Positions 26,045-35,777 of a stretch of 64,000 bases of DNA are shown here, one piece after another. The DNA is from an uncultured bacterium (GTDB lineage: Bacteria; Acidobacteriota; Thermoanaerobaculia; Thermoanaerobaculales; Thermoanaerobaculaceae): contig CALEVZ010000001.1 of the NCBI GenBank assembly GCA_937924755.1, positions 30,045 through 94,044 of the forward strand. Reading direction: 5' to 3'. How positions within the stretch are numbered: the stretch's first letter is position 1; each line of letters opens with the position of its first letter. Under the pieces are notes generated by a model, which worked only from the letters and a program-made list of their open reading frames with translations, was not told the origin of the DNA and searched no databases. The position numbers and the translations under genes are program-made.

Positions 26045-26976
26045 CTTTGTCCCGGCTCTCTCCACGACTCCGACATGGGCCCGACCGCATGGCGCAGCAG
26101 GGCGAGGCCGATGGCCCCTGGCACTGCAACCTCCCCAGCCAGGCGCCGACCGCCGCGATCCCACACGCCAAGACCGCGCTCATCCAGCACCAGCACGGTC
26201 CCGCCACTGATGGCGAGGGCGCGGGGCGGGCGCGGTAGCGGCTGACGCCAGCGCTCCTTGAAAGGGGGAGAGGCACCGGGGCGGATACGCAGCCGCACCA
26301 GCCCTTCCCGACCGTCCCCCTGGGTGACGGCGGCCAGCAGCTCTCGGCCGGACTCGTCCACCGCCATGGCGGCGATCTTACTTCCCACGGCCACGACCTC
26401 CGTGCCGGCTCCTGCGATGCCCGCCAGCGCCAACCGCCCACCCGTGCACCCCACCGCCAGCCACTCGCCGCCGGGTGCCAGCGCCACGCGCTCGGCGAGG
26501 CAGGGGACGGCCACGGGGATGAGCCGCCCCTCGCCCCCGGCCACCACTATCCACGCGCCAGGCGACTCGGGAGCCGCGCCCACCAGCGCCACCGCCAGCC
26601 CGTTGGCGGTCACCGCCGCATGCCGGATCGCCACAACCCCGGGAAGGGGAATCTCGCGGATGGCCACCCGCTGCGGATAGGCTAGAAGTGCCAGCTGCTC
26701 CGGCATGACCACGAACATGCGATCGAACTCATCGAAAAACAGAGGAAACAGCCTACCCTGCTCCACCTTCACCCTGCCGTCAACGCCCACCACCGCGGTC
26801 GCATCGGTGTGGGCCAGGGGGACGATGACCGCCCCATCGGGGGCGGCGAACACCGCCGCACCCGGCTCGGGCAAGGGCACCCGTGCCCGCACCGACGGGG
26901 TGGCAAGCTCCACCAACACCACCTCGCCGGGCCCCAAAACCGCCGCCACCGCTGCCAGGAGGAGGGCCCCGCTCAC
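26041..26976 (-). CDS. Secreted beta-propeller-like protein
   Basis: 311 residues. Short hydrophobic N-terminus (LLLAAVAAVLG) suggests export. The rest is built of regularly spaced strand pairs typical of a WD40/YVTN-like propeller: AVFAAPDGAVIVPL, VVGVDGRVKVE, RVALAPGGEWLAVGC, KIAAMAVDESGRELLAAV, ALAISGGTVLVLDERGLGVWD. No enzyme motif is seen and no family is recognised. It lies between convergent and divergent neighbours, so it has no operon partner to suggest a role. Confidence 0.65.
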   Translation of the reverse strand: MSGALLLAAVAAVLGPGEVVLVELATPSVRARVPLPEPGAAVFAAPDGAVIVPLAHTDATAVVGVDGRVKVEQGRLFPLFFDEFDRMFVVMPEQLALLAYPQRVAIREIPLPGVVAIRHAAVTANGLAVALVGAAPESPGAWIVVAGGEGRLIPVAVPCLAERVALAPGGEWLAVGCTGGRLALAGIAGAGTEVVAVGSKIAAMAVDESGRELLAAVTQGDGREGLVRLRIRPGASPPFKERWRQPLPRPPRALAISGGTVLVLDERGLGVWDRGGRRLAGEVAVPGAIGLALLRHAVGPMSESWREPGQS

Positions 26977-27023
26977 AATTTAAGGATATCCCAAGCGTTC
27001 TCCTGCACGTCCGCCCGGCCCGC

Positions 27024-27029
27024 TACACT
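27024..27029 (+). promoter_or_regulatory. -10 element TACACT of queG, probably leaderless
   Basis: TACACT ends 7 nt before the GTG at 27037; no Shine-Dalgarno sequence is present. Confidence 0.5.
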
Positions 27030-27036
27030 GCTCGGC

Positions 27037-28037
<1,001 letters not shown>

Positions 28038-28041
<4 letters not shown>

Positions 28042-28066
28042 CACCGCGAGTCACGAGGACTATAAC
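28038..28066 (+). promoter_or_regulatory. Strong sigma-70-type promoter of the lipoprotein/L,D-transpeptidase operon
   Basis: -35 TTGACA (28038-28043, perfect consensus), 17-nt spacer, -10 TATAAC (28061-28066). The transcript should begin near 28073. It overlaps the very end of queG. One of the best promoters in the window, implying high expression. Confidence 0.8.
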
Positions 28067-28072
28067 AACGCA

Positions 28073-28259
28073 GTCAGGGGGGGTGGTGCGGCTCCCCCGG
28101 GAGGAGTGGTCAAACCACGAAGCCTGAGATGGGCTGCTTCACCCGCTCGTACCAACGGCTCGTTTAACTAAAACGCCCAATGCTGCCGAGACCGGCAGCA
28201 GAGGGAAGGAATACGTCGAAGTTGTTCCCCTCTCTTGAGAAGGAGGAAAGGAGAAAACG
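28073..28259 (+). promoter_or_regulatory. Structured 5' leader of the lipoprotein mRNA
   Basis: The expected 187-nt leader holds four local hairpins in a row: CTCC/GGAG (28093-28104), GTGGT-CAA-ACCAC (28106-28118), AGCC/GGCT (about 28121-28135) and GCTGCCG-AGAC-CGGCAGC (28182-28199). It ends with the purine-rich site GAAGGAGGAAAGGAG before the ATG at 28260. No T tract follows any hairpin, so this is not an obvious attenuator; mRNA stabilisation or a regulatory RNA are both possible. It does not match a riboswitch class I can name. Confidence 0.45.
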
Positions 28260-28871
28260 ATGTCGAGGAACACGGTTTTCGTCGGTGTTGCGTTGCTCGC
28301 GGTGGCGATGTTCACAGTGAGCTGCGCCAAACCCCCGCAGCAGGAGATCGACCAGGCCAAGGCCGCCCTCGCCGCCGCCGAGCAGTCGGAGGCCGCCAAG
28401 TACGCTGCCGACGCCTACGATCAAGCGCAGCGCGCGATGAATGCAGTCAACGCCGAGCTGGAGGCGCAGAACGCCAAGTTCGCCCTCTTCCGCTCCTACA
28501 CCAAGACCAAGCAGCTGATCGTCGATGCCACCAACGCTGCCAACGCCGCCAAGGAGGCCGCGATCGCCGGCAAGGAACGCGCCAAGAACGCTGCTCAGGC
28601 CGCCATTGACGCCGCCAAGGCCGCCCTCACCGCCGCTGGTGAGGCGATGACGGCGCTGGAGAATTGCCGCCGTAAGCCCAAGGATCTCAAGAAGGACTTG
28701 GAGATGATGAAGGGCAATCTGGACGCTTTCACCGGACAGATGAGTGCCATCGAGGGGGCCTTCGCGCGCGAGGACTATTTCGGCGCCAAGGCCCAGGCCG
28801 AGTCGCTCCAGGGCCAGGTCGACGCCATGACCACCGAGTTGGCGGAGGTCAAGGCCAAGATCAAGTGCTGA
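28260..28871 (+). CDS. Ala-rich coiled-coil lipoprotein (Lpp-like candidate)
   Basis: 203 residues. Signal RNTVFVGVALLAVAMFTVSC with lipidated Cys 22. The mature part is almost entirely charged/alanine helix (IDQAKAALAAAEQSEAAKYA, TNAANAAKEAAIAGKERAK, AAIDAAKAALTAAGEAM), i.e. coiled coil or helical bundle, and ends in AEVKAKIKC. An excellent ribosome binding site and a consensus promoter suggest an abundant envelope protein. The next two genes encode YkuD-family enzymes. By analogy with Braun lipoprotein (Lpp), which E. coli L,D-transpeptidases attach to peptidoglycan, it may be the substrate tethering the outer membrane. Lpp ends in Lys; here the last residue is Cys with Lys just before it, an oddity. 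Confidence 0.8.
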   Translation: MSRNTVFVGVALLAVAMFTVSCAKPPQQEIDQAKAALAAAEQSEAAKYAADAYDQAQRAMNAVNAELEAQNAKFALFRSYTKTKQLIVDATNAANAAKEAAIAGKERAKNAAQAAIDAAKAALTAAGEAMTALENCRRKPKDLKKDLEMMKGNLDAFTGQMSAIEGAFAREDYFGAKAQAESLQGQVDAMTTELAEVKAKIKC

Positions 28872-28885
28872 GCACGACGATCGAG

Positions 28886-29986
28886 ATGTCTGCCAGGCCG
28901 GCGACCCGGACAGGTCGCCGGCCTGTTGCTTCCTGGGCGGTCCTTTTTACCACGGTTCTGGCCGCCGGGTGCGGCCGCTCTGCACCTGCCCCGGAAGAGA
29001 TGCAGGGCGCCCGCGACGCGGCGCAGCGGGCCATCCGGCTGGTGCGCCAGCGACATCCGGAACAGGCCCGCTACTTGCAGACGCTGCTGGCGCAGGCCGA
29101 GGTCGTGACGGCAGTGGAGGCCGCCGCACCGTTCTGGCGGCGCACTCCAGGCAGAACCGAAGCCGCCTGGCTGCGGGTAGCGACCGCCGCGGCTCAGTCG
29201 GCGCGCAGCTTCCGCCAGCAGAACGAGCGGGAGCAGGAAGCCTACAGGGCAGCCCTGGGTCCCGCGTTGCTGGCAGTGCAGCGAGCCCGGCAGCAGATCC
29301 GCGAAACCGGCCTGGGCCGGCGAGAAGCTGCTGCCTTCGCCCGCGCCACCGCCACCTACGAGGCCGCTCTACGGCTCGCCGAGCTGGGCGACTGGCAGGG
29401 AGCGACGCAGGCCCTCGGCGAGGCGCGACAGGCAGCGCTGGTGGTACATGGCTCGTGGTCCGACTTGCACAGCCGCTTCGCCGACCCCGACCTGCGTCGC
29501 CAGTGGCAGTCCTGGGCCAACGAGGCCATCGCCCATTCGCGGCTGCATGGAACCACCGTGATCCTGGTGGACAAGCTCAACCGCCGGCTCGATCTCTACA
29601 CCGGCGGGGCGCGCGTGCGCTCCTTCCCAGCCGAACTGGGAGCCAACGGCCTGCGCCGCAAATCCCACTCCGGTGACCGAGCAACCCCCGAGGGGATCTA
29701 TCGCGTTGTGGACCTGAAGAGTGGCCGCCGTACCAAGTATTACAAGGCATTGCTGATCGACTATCCCAATGAAGAGGACAAGGCGCGCTTCGAGGCGGCG
29801 CGCCGCCGCGGCACCATTCCCTGGCGGGTGGGCATCGGTAACCTCATCGAAATTCATGGCGGCGGCGGCGAGGGTACCGACTGGACCGACGGCTGCGTCG
29901 CCCTCACCAACCAGGACATGGACGAGGTGTTTGCCGCCTCCCGCCTTGGTACACTGGTGGCGATCGTGGGGACGTATGTCCGCTGA
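28886..29986 (+). CDS. YafK/DpaA-like YkuD-domain lipoprotein
   Basis: 366 residues. Lipoprotein signal WAVLFTTVLAAGCGRS, then a helical Ala/Arg-rich domain (about 35-215) and a C-terminal YkuD domain. The active site reads HGGGGEGTDWTDGCVALTN with His about 323 and Cys about 336. The classical SHGCxR is replaced by TDGCVA, as in the YafK group; E. coli YafK (DpaA/LdtF) cuts Lpp off peptidoglycan rather than attaching it. Upstream strands VILVDKLNRRLDLYTGG and GDRATPEGIYRVVDLK are typical YkuD. A GTG at 28865, overlapping the upstream stop, is an alternative start. The 3' end overlaps the next gene by 11 nt. Whether it links or cleaves is inference. Confidence 0.85.
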   Translation: MSARPATRTGRRPVASWAVLFTTVLAAGCGRSAPAPEEMQGARDAAQRAIRLVRQRHPEQARYLQTLLAQAEVVTAVEAAAPFWRRTPGRTEAAWLRVATAAAQSARSFRQQNEREQEAYRAALGPALLAVQRARQQIRETGLGRREAAAFARATATYEAALRLAELGDWQGATQALGEARQAALVVHGSWSDLHSRFADPDLRRQWQSWANEAIAHSRLHGTTVILVDKLNRRLDLYTGGARVRSFPAELGANGLRRKSHSGDRATPEGIYRVVDLKSGRRTKYYKALLIDYPNEEDKARFEAARRRGTIPWRVGIGNLIEIHGGGGEGTDWTDGCVALTNQDMDEVFAASRLGTLVAIVGTYVR

Positions 29987-30674
29987 GCTTGAGCCCCTCG
30001 CAGCCGCTCCACCACCCCCAGTGCGCCGGCGCCGGCTGCGGGTCATCGCCATCCCTTGCCTCGCGGTTGCCGTCGTCGTGCTGGGTGTGTGCGCCGTGCT
30101 GGCGCGCTTCGGCCACGCCTACACGGCCTACCCGTTCCTGCACGTGGCAGCTGACCGCACCCCCACCGGTGATGCGCAAACCCTGGCGCAGCGGGCCGCG
30201 CGCGCCGCCACTGCGCTCCAACGGCTACGACCCACCGGGACTTACCTGGTCGTGGACACCTACCGCAACCGCCTGCACGTGTACCGCGACGGCGAACTGC
30301 TGCGTACCGCCATCTGCTCCACAGGTACTGGCATCGTCCTGCGCGACCCCAGAACCGGCCGGGAATGGGTGTTCGACACCCCTTTGGGCGAACGGATCAT
30401 CGAAACCAAGCGGCGCAACCCGGTGTGGGCCAAGCCGGACTGGGCCTTCATCGAGGAGGGGATGCTGCCCCCCAAAGACCCCAACGAGCGCTTCGATGAC
30501 GTGTCCCTGGGGAAGTACGGTCTCTACATGGGGGATGGCTACATCATTCACGGCACGCTTTTTAAGAGCTTGCTGGGCCGCCGGGTGACCCACGGCTGCA
30601 TCCGACTCGGAGACGAGGACCTTGAATTCGTCTACAACACCACACCCATCGGCGCTCGTGTTTTTCTCTACTAG
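29976..30674 (+). CDS. L,D-transpeptidase (YkuD domain, classical motif)
   Basis: 232 residues. Basic N-terminus, one membrane anchor (VIAIPCLAVAVVVLGVCAVLA, about 28-48), then a YkuD domain. LVVDTYRNRLHVYRDGELL is the usual opening strand pair; the catalytic region is IIHGTLFKSLLGRRVTHGCIRLGDEDLE with His about 191 and nucleophile Cys about 207 in the canonical HGCIRL. Such enzymes make 3-3 cross-links or attach proteins to peptidoglycan. Start ATG 29976 overlaps the upstream gene; the ORF could be longer upstream but that would lie wholly inside the previous gene. Confidence 0.9.
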   Translation: MSAELEPLAAAPPPPVRRRRLRVIAIPCLAVAVVVLGVCAVLARFGHAYTAYPFLHVAADRTPTGDAQTLAQRAARAATALQRLRPTGTYLVVDTYRNRLHVYRDGELLRTAICSTGTGIVLRDPRTGREWVFDTPLGERIIETKRRNPVWAKPDWAFIEEGMLPPKDPNERFDDVSLGKYGLYMGDGYIIHGTLFKSLLGRRVTHGCIRLGDEDLEFVYNTTPIGARVFLY

Positions 30675-31332
30675 CCTGCTTCTGGCGGCGGCAGGTTCAG
30701 TGGGCGCTGGAGACGTCCCCGTGCGCGCCACCCAGGTGGCCGCACTGGAACTGGAGCTCTCCCTGGCGCGGCGGCCCGACGTTTATCTGGTGTTGAATAC
30801 CACCGCTCGCCAGCTCGAGGTGAAGGTTCGCGGCGTGGCTGTCGATCGCATTCCCCTCAAGGGCGTCGAGAAACTCCTCCACGTGCCGCTCCTGTCGCCC
30901 AGCTCGCCACCCCCCTTCCCCCTGCCGGCGGTGTGGAGGGTGGTCGACGGTCCCGGCGACAGCGACCGCGAATACGTCGCGCCGGCAGAGCTCCGCCCTT
31001 ACAAGGCGGAGGGCTACGACGATCCCCCGGCCGCGGCGACTCCCACTCGCCCGGCTGGCCCTCCCCCGACCGCCACGCCGATTCCCGAACCGCCCGCCTC
31101 CTACCGTGCGCAACTCGATTGCGGGTGGGATTTGTGGATCACCGAAACTCTCCCGCCGCAGGGCTTCCTCGCCCGTACCCGCGCCGCCGTACGTGACGGG
31201 TGGGAGCGGCTGCGCGGTCGCGGCACCCATCCTCGGCCGGCCATCACTCTCGCCATGGACCGAGAGGACGCCAAGAGACTGCACCACCTCATGCGCAGCA
31301 ACATGCCCGTGCTAGTCCTTGCCGACCCCTAG
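30658..31332 (+). CDS. Secreted degenerate YkuD-like protein (no catalytic Cys/His)
   Basis: 224 residues from the GTG at 30658 (a TTG at 30622 is the alternative). Signal peptide FFSTSLLLAAAGSVGAG. Two segments echo the preceding L,D-transpeptidase: YLVLNTTARQLEVKVRGV matches its LVVDTYRNRLHVYRDGE strand pair, and ITLAMDREDAKRLHHLM...MPVLVL matches its IRLGDEDLEFVYN...ARVFLY end. The His and the HGC nucleophile are absent, and a proline-rich insertion (about 135-155) sits in between. It looks like a pseudo-L,D-transpeptidase, perhaps a regulator or scaffold. The relationship is by eye only. It overlaps the upstream gene by 17 nt. Confidence 0.6.
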   Translation: MFFSTSLLLAAAGSVGAGDVPVRATQVAALELELSLARRPDVYLVLNTTARQLEVKVRGVAVDRIPLKGVEKLLHVPLLSPSSPPPFPLPAVWRVVDGPGDSDREYVAPAELRPYKAEGYDDPPAAATPTRPAGPPPTATPIPEPPASYRAQLDCGWDLWITETLPPQGFLARTRAAVRDGWERLRGRGTHPRPAITLAMDREDAKRLHHLMRSNMPVLVLADP

Positions 31333-31517
31333 AGGCTTTAGCAGCTCCCGCGGGCGCGTCTTCCGGCTCCGGCCTCGCGGCCGACCTCACACGCGGATGA
31401 AAACCAAACTGGTAACCGGCGAGAAGCAGCCAGACACCCTTTCCCTGCCATCCCTCTACCCTGCGCCTGCCAGGCTTCGAAGGCGCGGATCGCTTCCGCT
31501 TGACAGTTCGATCACCC

Positions 31518-31544
31518 CTGGCGCGGGCCCGTTGCGGCCGCCAG
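31518..31544. terminator. Hairpin between convergent genes
   Basis: CTGGCG and CGCCAG arms enclose a GC-rich loop just beyond the stop of the large TPR gene. The 213-bp gap 31333-31545 contains no gene; this is the only notable structure and it lacks a T tract. Confidence 0.3.
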
Positions 31545-31545
31545 A

Positions 31546-34419
31546 TCAGTTCATGCGCAGGCGCTCGACGCGGGCCACCACATCACGGAAGCCCGGGTTG
31601 CGAGCCAGCACCTCGGCATAGTGGCTGAGAGCCGACGCCGTGCTGCCGCCCGCCTCCAGGGCGCGGCCCAGCTCGTAGTGCAAGCCGACCTCCACCTCTG
31701 GCGGCAAATCTCGGGCCTGCAAACCCTTGGCGAACCACCCGGCAGCCTCCTCATAGAGACCCTTGTCCACGTAGCAGGCGCCGATCATGCTCACCGCCTC
31801 CAGGTAGAGAACAGGCGACTTGAGGGCCAACTGGAATTCGCCGATGGCCTCGTCCAGCAAACCCATCTCGCGGTAGGCCAGGCCCAGGTTGAAGTGGGTG
31901 TCGTAGTCCTCTTCCGAGAGCTGCTCCGCCACACCGCGCTGAAACTCCCGGAAAAGCTCCTCGATGGACTCCTCTTCCTCCCCGCGCGCCTCTCCCCGCG
32001 CCGCAGCGACCAGCTCATCCTCGGCCAGCTCCCGCTCCAGCTCGGCGGCCAGATCGAAAAACTGCTCCTCTTCGCTGAACAGCTCCGACGCCGATTTCTC
32101 CGTCGCGGCGGCCACCAGAGCCGTCTCGTCCCAGCCCCGGCTTTTGAGCAGCGCCTGCCTGGCCAGTACCGCCGGGTGATCGCCGAAGCTCTCCTGCAGG
32201 CGGGCAAGCTGTCGGGCGGCGTCTTCTCGCAACCCTTGTTCAATGAAAAAGTCCAGCTCCCGAAGCTGCTCATCGCTGGGGCCGGCCAACAGCCCGGAGA
32301 CTTCCAGCAGCTCGACGCTCTGTTCCTCCGCTGTGCGCTCGGGAGGGGTGGCGTGAATCGCGGGCAGGGGTTCGCCCGCAAGCTCGACCACCAGCTCAGG
32401 GCTGTCGAGCCCACCGAACTGAGCCGACGCGCCGGCGAGGGGCACCTCGAAGGACACCTCCTCGACGGTCCCCCAGCCCAAGGTGGCCGGCGCCGACGCC
32501 TCTCCCTCCATGGGCGCTGGCTCGGGCGCTGCGGTCACCGTCGGGCGGCGCGACTGCTTGGCCGCCTGGAAACCGAGCAAGGCCTCCAGCTCCTCCAACT
32601 TCACTCGACCCACGCGGGAGGGTGCCGCGGCTGGAGGTGGCGACGCGGCGGCGCGCGAGGCTGGCGCAGCCAGCAGGGCATCGAGATCCAGGGTGGGTGC
32701 TGGTCGCTGGCGGGTGGGGGCCACAGGCGTTGGTGGGGGGGGAGCTTGCACCGGCGCGGGGGGCGGGGGCTCCACCTCCACCTCTTCGATCACGCCTCCC
32801 CCCAGCTCGGCCAGGAGCTTGCGTCCCGCCTGATGATCAGGGTCGAGGGAGAGCAACCGATGAAGGTGGGCGATCGCCTTGTCGGCCAGCCCGTACTTGG
32901 CGAACACCGAGGCCTCGGTGAACAGCTCATCGGAGCTGGTCTCCATCGACGGCGCGCGCGGCTCGAAATGCTCTTGAGCAGGGGGAATGGAGCCAGTGGT
33001 GTCCTCGGTCAGCGTCGATGTCAGCGTCGGCTCGGGGAAGTCAAACGACTGGTCTGATCGGGACAATGCCGGAGCCACCGGCTCTGACAGCGTGGTGAAC
33101 TGGGCCGATGGAGCGGTCACGGCTACCTCTGCGTCCCCGAGGTCCACCTCGACGAACTCGAACTCGGTGGAGGGCTCGCTGGCCGCCGGAGGTTGAGGGG
33201 CGGGTATGTCCTCCACCGGCTTGGGCGGGGGGGTCAGGGGCACATCGACCGGCATGCCGAGTTCATTCAGGCGCCGCGCAAACAGCCGGTTGTCCGGTTC
33301 CCGCTTGTGCAGCCGCCGGTACAGCGCCAGGGCGTCGCTCCGCCTACCGGCGCGGAAATAGGCATCCGCCAGCGCCGCCTCCATGGTGTCCACCATGTCC
33401 GGGTCGCTGCGACGGTCCAGGATCTTGAGAGCGCGCTCCAGCACCTCGATGTCGCCCGGCGCTCCCCGCAGCAGGCGCTTGAGGAGGCCCTCGGCCCGCG
33501 TGCGGTCGCCCGCCGCCAGCAGGCGATCCACAGCGGGGAGGATCTTGTCCTTGGCCAGGGAAACCTCCCCGCCTCGCAGCATGACGTCCCCGTAAAGCTG
33601 GACGATGCGGGTGTTCTCTCCCACCTCGGAGAGGAGCTCCTCCAGCAGGGTGCGCGCCCGGGAGTGCTCGCCGACTTCCGCCAGGGCCCGCGCCAGCGCC
33701 TGGCGCAGCTCGGCCGCCTGGCCACCTTGACGCAAGGCCGACTCCGCTAGATTCGCAGCATCCTGAGGTCTACCAGCGGTGACCAGCGCGTCCACGCACG
33801 GAGCGATGGCGTCAGCCGCCGATGGCCCCAGCTCCAGTGCCCGATGGCAGAGCTTGACGGCCTCGTCGAGCATGCCGCGGCCCAGCAAGGCGCGACTCAG
33901 GGCCTCGATCTGCAGCCCCACCTCGCGCACGTCTCCCACCTGGATCAGGAGGTCCACCAGCTTGGCCCGGGCCTGGAAGTTGGTGGGCTCCAACTCCACC
34001 AGCTTGCGGTAGCTGCGGATGCCATCTTCCAGGCGCCGAGAACGCAGGAACCAGTCCGCCAGGGTAACCAGCTGCTGCCGCCCTTCGACGACCAGCCCTT
34101 GCTTGAAATACAGATCTGCCAGGCGCTCGTACACATCCGTGCGCTGCGGATCCAACCTGTTGATCTTCTTGTAGATGGCGATGCCCTTAAGGAAGAACCC
34201 GTCGCTCGCGAAGTGCTCGGCGATGCGCTGGTAAACGTCGATTGCCTCGTCGATGCGGTTGGCTCGCACCAGCAGATCACCCAGCTTGTTGAGGGTGGTG
34301 GTATCGGCGGGACCTTGCTCCAGAGCGCGGCGGTACTCGCGAACGGCGGCATCCAGCTTCCCCCGCGCCGCCAGCTTTTCCGCTTCTAGCAGGATCTGCT
34401 CGCGCTTCACCGACGCCAT
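31546..34419 (-). CDS. Large cytoplasmic TPR protein
   Basis: 957 residues, no signal peptide. N-terminal TPR array (about 1-400) with regular repeats (KLDAAVREYRRALEQGPADTTTLNKLGDLLVRAN, RIDEAIDVYQRIAEHF, DGIRSYRKLVELEP). The middle (about 400-720) is acidic, Pro- and Ser-rich and interrupted by a short TPR-like block (KYGLADKAIAHLHRLLSLDPDHQ). A C-terminal TPR block (about 820-957) has YDTHFNLGLAYREMGLLDEAIGEFQLAL and LHYELGRALEAGGSTASALSHYAEVLARNP. Architecture resembles TPR proteins of Acidobacteria and Myxobacteria associated with motility or secretion, but no partner genes are nearby. Start at 34419 follows GGGAGAGGTG. Confidence 0.88.
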   Translation of the reverse strand: MASVKREQILLEAEKLAARGKLDAAVREYRRALEQGPADTTTLNKLGDLLVRANRIDEAIDVYQRIAEHFASDGFFLKGIAIYKKINRLDPQRTDVYERLADLYFKQGLVVEGRQQLVTLADWFLRSRRLEDGIRSYRKLVELEPTNFQARAKLVDLLIQVGDVREVGLQIEALSRALLGRGMLDEAVKLCHRALELGPSAADAIAPCVDALVTAGRPQDAANLAESALRQGGQAAELRQALARALAEVGEHSRARTLLEELLSEVGENTRIVQLYGDVMLRGGEVSLAKDKILPAVDRLLAAGDRTRAEGLLKRLLRGAPGDIEVLERALKILDRRSDPDMVDTMEAALADAYFRAGRRSDALALYRRLHKREPDNRLFARRLNELGMPVDVPLTPPPKPVEDIPAPQPPAASEPSTEFEFVEVDLGDAEVAVTAPSAQFTTLSEPVAPALSRSDQSFDFPEPTLTSTLTEDTTGSIPPAQEHFEPRAPSMETSSDELFTEASVFAKYGLADKAIAHLHRLLSLDPDHQAGRKLLAELGGGVIEEVEVEPPPPAPVQAPPPPTPVAPTRQRPAPTLDLDALLAAPASRAAASPPPAAAPSRVGRVKLEELEALLGFQAAKQSRRPTVTAAPEPAPMEGEASAPATLGWGTVEEVSFEVPLAGASAQFGGLDSPELVVELAGEPLPAIHATPPERTAEEQSVELLEVSGLLAGPSDEQLRELDFFIEQGLREDAARQLARLQESFGDHPAVLARQALLKSRGWDETALVAAATEKSASELFSEEEQFFDLAAELERELAEDELVAAARGEARGEEEESIEELFREFQRGVAEQLSEEDYDTHFNLGLAYREMGLLDEAIGEFQLALKSPVLYLEAVSMIGACYVDKGLYEEAAGWFAKGLQARDLPPEVEVGLHYELGRALEAGGSTASALSHYAEVLARNPGFRDVVARVERLRMN

Positions 34420-34576
34420 CACCTCTCTCCCGACCCGCGGATTTTTATGCTACCACACGGCAGCTTGGGATCCCGTCCAGGACTGCTGGGCGGGGCACTC
34501 AGCGGCGGGCGCATGGATTCCCAGTGCCGGCCCACCAGGGAGGCCCCCGATGGGATGCTCCCCGGTCCCCGGCAGC

Positions 34577-34924
34577 TTAGCCTCGGCGGCGGTCTTCCTC
34601 GAGCCTCGCCGCCTTCCCACTCAGGGAGCGCAGGAAGTAGAGCTTGGCGCGGCGGACGCGGCCGTGGCGCACCACGTCGATGCGGTCCAGACTCGGCGAA
34701 TGGACCGGGAAGACGCGCTCGACTCCGACGCCGTAGGAGACCTTACGCACCGTGAAGGTCTCGCGAATTCCCCCCCCTCGGCGAGCAATCACCACTCCCT
34801 CGAACACCTGCACTCGCTCCTTCTCTCCTTCCCGCACCCTGACGTGAACGCGCACGGTGTCGCCCGGGCCAAAGTCAGGCACATCCTGGCGCATCTGCTC
34901 CTTTTCCAGCTCACTCATCTCCAT
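34577..34924 (-). CDS. rplS: 50S ribosomal protein bL19
   Basis: 115 residues from the ATG at 34924, with AAAGGAG upstream. Located at the subunit interface. Seen: [46 protein letters not shown] and [33 protein letters not shown], both diagnostic. Last gene of rpsP-khpA-rimM-trmD-rplS. Confidence 0.97.
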   Translation of the reverse strand: MEMSELEKEQMRQDVPDFGPGDTVRVHVRVREGEKERVQVFEGVVIARRGGGIRETFTVRKVSYGVGVERVFPVHSPSLDRIDVVRHGRVRRAKLYFLRSLSGKAARLEEDRRRG

Positions 34925-35069
34925 GGCACGACTCCTTTTGACGGGCCTCCCCCCGGCGCTCGCCACGGCGAGGAACGGGAAGTATACACGCACTGCGCGG
35001 CGACGCCAACTGCCATCCGCCTGTAACGTCTCGCTCTGGGATGGAGAGCTTCGGGCAAGAGCCGCGGGG

Positions 35070-35777
35070 CTACTGCTCAGGTTCCCCCGTCCCGGTCCCG
35101 GGCGCCAGCAGATCTGGGCGCCAGCGCCTGGTGCGCGCCAGCGCCTGCTCTCGCCGCCAGCGTCGCACGGCGGCGTGATCTCCGGACAGTAGCACCTCGG
35201 GTACCGCCAGGCCCTCGAACTCCCGCGGCCGGGTGTAGACGGGGTAGTCGAGCAGACCCGAGGTAAACGAATCCTCAGCCACCGAGTCGGGGTCGCCCAC
35301 CACCCCGGGAAGATGACGGGCAGTGGCCTCCAGAATCACCAAAGCGGCCAGTTCGCCGCCCGCCAAGATGTAGTCACCGATGGAGATCACCTCGGCCGGC
35401 AGCAGCTCGAACACCCTCTCGTCGAACCCCTCGTAGCGGCCGCACACCAGCACCAGCGCCGGGCTACCGGCCAGCTCCCGGGCCAGTCGGTCGTCGAAGC
35501 GACGGCCGCGGGGATCGGGAATCACAATCCGAGACGGCAGGCCCTGCGCCTGCACGACCTCGCGCACCGCCCGCACCACCACCGGGGCCATCAGCACCAT
35601 ACCCGCCCCGCCCCCGAAGGGAGCGTCGTCCACCTGCCCGTAACGATTGCCGGCCCAGCGCCGCAGATCCAGCACCCGCGGGACGAGCACTCCGCTGATC
35701 GCCGCCTTGCCCAGTACGCCGACCGCCAGATAGCTCTCGACGGCAGCAGGAAACAGCGTCAGGATGTCACAGCGCAT
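35070..35777 (-). CDS. trmD: tRNA (guanine37-N1)-methyltransferase
   Basis: 235 residues. SPOUT methyltransferase making m1G37, which prevents frameshifting. Seen: [41 protein letters not shown], and the trefoil-knot SAM site [15 protein letters not shown] with [31 protein letters not shown]. Overlaps rimM by 11 nt. A 145-bp gap separates it from rplS. Confidence 0.96.
   Translation of the reverse strand: MRCDILTLFPAAVESYLAVGVLGKAAISGVLVPRVLDLRRWAGNRYGQVDDAPFGGGAGMVLMAPVVVRAVREVVQAQGLPSRIVIPDPRGRRFDDRLARELAGSPALVLVCGRYEGFDERVFELLPAEVISIGDYILAGGELAALVILEATARHLPGVVGDPDSVAEDSFTSGLLDYPVYTRPREFEGLAVPEVLLSGDHAAVRRWRREQALARTRRWRPDLLAPGTGTGEPEQ

Noticed and set aside
28073..28259. Considered a cyclic-di-GMP or other known riboswitch in the lipoprotein leader
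   Set aside because: Stem-loops are present but the conserved nucleotides of classes I can recall do not match; kept only as a structured leader.
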